Of a stretch of 64,000 bases of DNA, positions 60,121 through 64,000 are shown piece after piece. The position numbers and the translations under genes are program-made. This DNA is from Sinonovacula constricta (Eukaryota; Mollusca; Bivalvia; Cardiida; Solecurtidae): positions 49,830,237 to 49,894,236 of the forward strand of contig CM017570.1 of NCBI GenBank assembly GCA_007844125.1, given 5' to 3'. The notes beneath the pieces were generated by a model that saw nothing but the letters and a program-made list of their open reading frames with translations, was not told the origin of the DNA and searched no databases. The number at the start of each line of letters is the position of its first letter. The first letter of the stretch is position 1.

Positions 60121-62950
60121 AATTCATATCCACGGATATGAATCCTGTGAACGGATATGAGCGCAAAAATCATTATTTATACCTATTTATGTCATATTTT
60201 TGTCTTTTTAGTAACATAAATGTATTCTCTATAAATAAAATTAATTTACATTAGTTATTCTCGTATTAAATGTAATTATGATTGATGTAATAAAAATAGA
60301 CATATGAGAATTCATATCCGTGGACATACAGGGTATGGATAAGGAACACTAAAATTGCCATCTGCAGCATTGTTTGTTTTATTTCTGGTAATTTTGGTGA
60401 AATGTAATTGATTTAATTACTTTACTTCTTTTTAAAGAGGTATAACTTTTGTACACATTTGTTGTGAATGAATATTTCGATAGCCGCACTGAAGTTCATA
60501 TCAGTGGACTTGCGGGGTACGGATGTGAACGTAAAAATCAATATCTTTACTACTAACATATGTATTTTTTGTATCCTTAGGGTAATATTAATATTTTTTT
60601 AATTAATTAAACCAATTTTATGAAAATCTACTAGTCTTTACGGAATTGTTGGCAATACATAAACCCAAAGCCGTGCCTGAGTCCGTACAGGGTACGAATA
60701 TGAATGTAAAAATATTATATACACCCATGTATGTCACAGTTATGTGTTTTCTAGAAAATGTTATTTTTCTATAAATAAAATAATGTGACTATGCTTGTAT
60801 TCTTTTTCCGTATAACATACACTCGTGGCTGATTAAAAGAACATTTGTATATGGTAATTCATAACCGTGTGCAAACAGGGTACTGATATGAACAATAAGA
60901 TTGCCATGTACAACACTTTTTATATTTCTGGTAATTGTAAAGAAATAAAACTAGCTTGAATGTTTTTACATCCTTTGACAGAGGTAAATGTTATTTTTAC
61001 ACACTTACTAATAATAAATATACAGATAGCCGCACAGACTTTCATATCTGTGGACAAACTGGGTACGGAAATGAACTTTAAACGAACTATCTTCAACACT
61101 AAATATTGGTTTAAATTTTGGTTTAATGTAAAAAATAAGTCACTTAACCACTTTCATGAAATTGTACGAGTCTTTACATAATTGTTGTTATAGATATTTT
61201 CCACATCAGTGAAGATCCTTTATCTTGGCAGCCATCTTTGATTCAGATGAATTGTATAGAAGCATACATTTTATTTTCTTGTCATTTCTTCATTTGTGTC
61301 TCCAAAAAATTAAAAGCTATACACTTTTGGAAAACTCTTGAAATTCATATTTTTAGAATGCATGTTTTTAATTGATAAATGCACAAAAAATGAATACACA
61401 TAAATAAATAAAATTATTGTCTCATCCTTAAACAAAATTAACAGTGTATCTTTTTGGTTGTATTTTTGTTTACCTTCTAAACTATCAAAATATAGTTTTG
61501 ATACTGAAAATACTTCATAAAAGCTGTTGACTTTGAAATAAAATTCAGTAAAAAAGACTAAAAAATAAAAGCATAGTAGTGAGTTTAATACAGCACATAT
61601 TTCCAGATTTCTGCCTGCAGTAGCTTCTGCCTTCAAAGATGGCTGTCTTAAACTGTCTTATCAGTGCCTATGACATCACATGGAAACTATCTATTTTTAT
61701 TGCATTTTCTGTCAATACAATAATTTTAGTAGAGTATTTTCATATAACATACAACTATAACTAATTGATTTAATGAAAAAAAGCTATAAGGTAAGCCGAA
61801 TCCGTTTTATGTTTAGCCAAACTGAAGTTCATATGATTGTACAAACGGCATGAACGTAAAAGACTGAAAATCATTATCAACATCGTGATTTCTTTTCTGT
61901 TTATGTTGATATTGCATTACTATATTTAACTCTTCAGGCCATTGTTTAAAAGGATAAATGACTCTTCCTTTAATAATCGGTATTTATCATTTTATGTACA
62001 TGGTAAATTATAGACCCATTGAACAGGGATAATAACATTAAAATTACTGTCTACAGTATTGTAACTTATATTTGTACACTTTTTATTGAGGATAACCAAT
62101 TATTCAATGAACCAAAAGGCTGTATAAGAAATACATAACCGTCTTTGCCTAATGATTCATTGTTTGGAAATAAGCAAATATAGATACACAAAAATCAGCA
62201 GCTACTAATAAGGGGTGCGGATATATACACTCGCCAAACTATGTGATATTTCTATTATAAATATGTATACCAACGTATTTTGAGATGTAAATTATCATTT
62301 AAATGATGTAAGTTCGTTTTGATATAAATGTTTTTATAATGATGAAATGTAAAAGTAAACGGCAATTTATATCTGCGGACTTATAGAGTACAGATCAAAA
62401 CAATATATGCAACATTCACAATATATACAACATTGTTTTTTTTTTATTTATTTAATTTGATGCAAAGCAATTATTTAAAAAAAAATCTTTGAAACTTTAC
62501 ATGTCTAAACATAATCGTTATTAATGAACATATCAACAGGCATACCAGAGTTCATATCCTTAGACATGTAGGATATGCAGGATGCGGATAGAAAAACCGA
62601 AATAACGAAATTAATGTCTTATTATGGATATACATTTGGTAATTGTAATGTAACCAATTTAAAAAAATCAAACCATTATCACTAAAAATACCGTTTTCAA
62701 ATAATACATTGTTAGCAATATCTTTACACAAATATACATGCCCATGGGCATACGGGGGCATACGGGGGCATACGGGATACGGATTTGGAAATTGGCACCA
62801 CTTTTTCTCGTACCATTGTTTTTTATATATGAAATACTTGTAGCGTATAAGAAAAAGAAAAATTTGATACAATTATGGGGTATAGTAATCGATATGGATA
62901 TATTAAATGTGCTCGGGGAGGTATTTGATACATGTTTGGGGATACGGGAT
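60121..62950 (+). repeat. Decayed satellite with period near 183 bp
   Basis: A core like 'ttcatatccgtggac...cagggtacggatatgaacgtaaaaat' recurs at about 60,121, 60,311, 60,495, 60,674, 60,858, 61,041, 61,828, 62,007, 62,195, 62,366, 62,551, 62,735 and 62,920. Spacings are 171-190 except across 61,041-61,828, where two periods plus the 421-bp inserted element account for the gap. Sequence between cores is AT-rich and poorly conserved, so the array is old. Confidence 0.75.
61227..61647. mobile_element. 421-bp MITE-like insertion in the satellite
   Basis: Ends are inverted copies: 'ggcagccatctttga' (61,227-61,241) and 'tcaaagatggctgtc' (61,633-61,647), 14 of 15 matching. Its length equals the excess spacing between satellite cores. 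The target duplication is unclear (CTT at most). The minus-strand open frame inside (61,636-61,310) has no known domain. Confidence 0.7.
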
Positions 62951-62972
62951 ATTAACTGGTGATACAGGATAA

Positions 62973-64000
62973 GGGCAGGGGAATGGTGGACGTAGAACCG
63001 AAGGACATGAACATGGTGATGCAGGACATGAACATGGGGATGAATGAAATAAACATGGGGATACAGAACACGGACACGGCAAAGAAGGTCACTGGCATGG
63101 TGATACAGAACACCGACATGGTGATACAGGACACGGTCATGGGGATACAGGACACCGACATGGCAAAGAAGGACACTGTCATGGGGATACAGGACATGAA
63201 CATGGCAAAGAAGGACACGGTCATGGGGATACAGGACACCGACAAGGCAAAGAAGGACACTGGCATGGTGATACAGGACATGAACATGGCAAAGAAGGAC
63301 ACGGTCATGGGGATACAGGACACCGACATGGCAAAGAAGGACACTGGCATGGTGATACAGGACATGAACATGGCAAAGAAGGACACGGGCATGGGGATAC
63401 AGAACACCGACATGGCAAAGAAGGACACTGGCATGGTGATACAGGACATGGACATGGCAAAGAAGGACACGGGCATGGGGATACAGAACACCGACATGGC
63501 AAAGAAGGACACTAGCATGGTGATACAGGACATGGACATGGCAAAGAAGGACACGGGCATGGGGATACAGAACACCGACATGGCAAAGAAGGACACTGGC
63601 ATGGTGATACAGGACATGGACATGGCAAAGAAGGACACTGGCATGGGGATACAGAACACCGACATGGCAAAGAAGGACACGGGCATGGAGATACAGAACA
63701 CCGACATGGTGATACAGGACATGGACATGGCAAAGAAGGACACGGGCATGGAGATACAGAACACCGACATGGTGATACAGGACATGGACATGGCAAAGAA
63801 GGACACGGGCATGGAGATACAGAACACCGACATGGTGATACAGGACACGGTCATGGGGATACAGGACACCGACATGGCAAAGAAGGACACTGGCATGGTG
63901 ATACAGGACATGGACATGGCAAAGAAGGACACTGGCATGGGGATACAGAACACCGACATGGTGATACAGGACACGGGCATGGCGATACAGGACATGGACA
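62973..64000 (+). repeat. 21-bp array encoding a His-rich heptapeptide, Gly-His-x-His-Gly-(Lys-Glu/Asp-Thr)
   Basis: About 47 units of 21 bp run to the window edge. In the forward frame with codon starts at 63,003, 63,006 and so on, units read GHGHGKE, GHWHGDT, EHRHGKE, GHGHGDT, often with KE and DT types alternating. Unit differences concentrate where they are silent in this frame: Gly5 is ggg, gga, ggc or ggt, and His2 is cat or cac. The frame opens at 62,973 after a TAA, is broken by TGA at 63,045 and by TAG at 63,513 (TGG to TAG), then stays open to 64,000. HxH motifs would bind metal ions such as Zn, Cu or Ni. It may be part of a repetitive His-rich secreted or mineralisation-type protein, a decayed copy of one, or a plain minisatellite. 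Confidence 0.6.

Noticed and set aside
62952..63995. 347-codon minus-strand open frame (Met, Cys, Ser and Phe rich)
   Set aside because: It is the antisense reading of the 21-bp array. In it the variable bases fall at first codon positions and change residues, unlike the forward His-rich frame.
62983..64000. Forward open frame starting with ATG at 62,983 ('MVDVEPKDMNM')
   Set aside because: It has no stops, but the bases that vary between units are second codon positions in this frame, so it looks like a shadow of the His-rich frame.

Overview
The window looks like nuclear DNA from a marine invertebrate, most likely a bivalve mollusc. It is AT-rich and intron-rich, with GT-AG exon borders. 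It carries tRNA-derived SINEs, a dispersed element whose ends form GCTCACCT...AGGTGAGC hairpins, a hAT-like MITE, and very long minisatellites inside introns. The only clear protein family is a RING-less TRIM protein (B-box, coiled coil, NHL-type propeller), a family that is strongly expanded in bivalves. The species cannot be told from the sequence. No rRNA genes, functional tRNA genes, CRISPR arrays or prokaryotic operons are visible.

Layout: 1-375 is an inverted fragment of a GC-rich satellite. From 376 to about 22,565 lies copy A of a tandem segmental duplication, and from about 33,538 to 59,997 lies copy B, in the same orientation. Each copy carries one minus-strand TRIM-like gene. Copy A is intact by inspection: exon 1 at 18,844-18,537, exon 2 at 14,399-13,664 and exon 3 at 4,492-3,917 join with matching phases into a 539-residue protein. 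Copy B keeps exons 1 and 3 (53,420-53,113 and 37,880-37,302). A deletion of about 0.55 kb removed the coiled-coil part of its exon 2 and that exon's splice acceptor, and one zinc-ligand cysteine is changed, so B is probably a decaying paralogue. The spacer between the copies (22,566-33,537) holds transposon debris, a GC-rich trimeric higher-order satellite (28,376-29,895), and a possible first exon with a TATA box on the minus strand near 32.7 kb.

The two copies differ mostly in repeats. A 32-bp minisatellite covers about 4.15 kb in intron 2 of copy A but only about 0.11 kb in copy B. A 68-bp minisatellite of about 3.3 kb, split by a SINE, is present only in B. A 332-bp hAT-like MITE in B has a visible empty site in A. 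A 5.2-kb block bounded by inverted repeats replaces sequence upstream of the B gene.

The right end (60,121-62,950) is a decayed satellite with a period near 183 bp, interrupted by a 421-bp element with terminal inverted repeats. It passes into a 21-bp array (62,973-64,000) that in one forward frame encodes a histidine-rich heptapeptide, Gly-His-x-His-Gly followed by Lys-Glu or Asp-Thr. Variation between its units falls largely at third codon positions of that frame. This array is the most unusual signal in the window, although the frame contains two stop codons.
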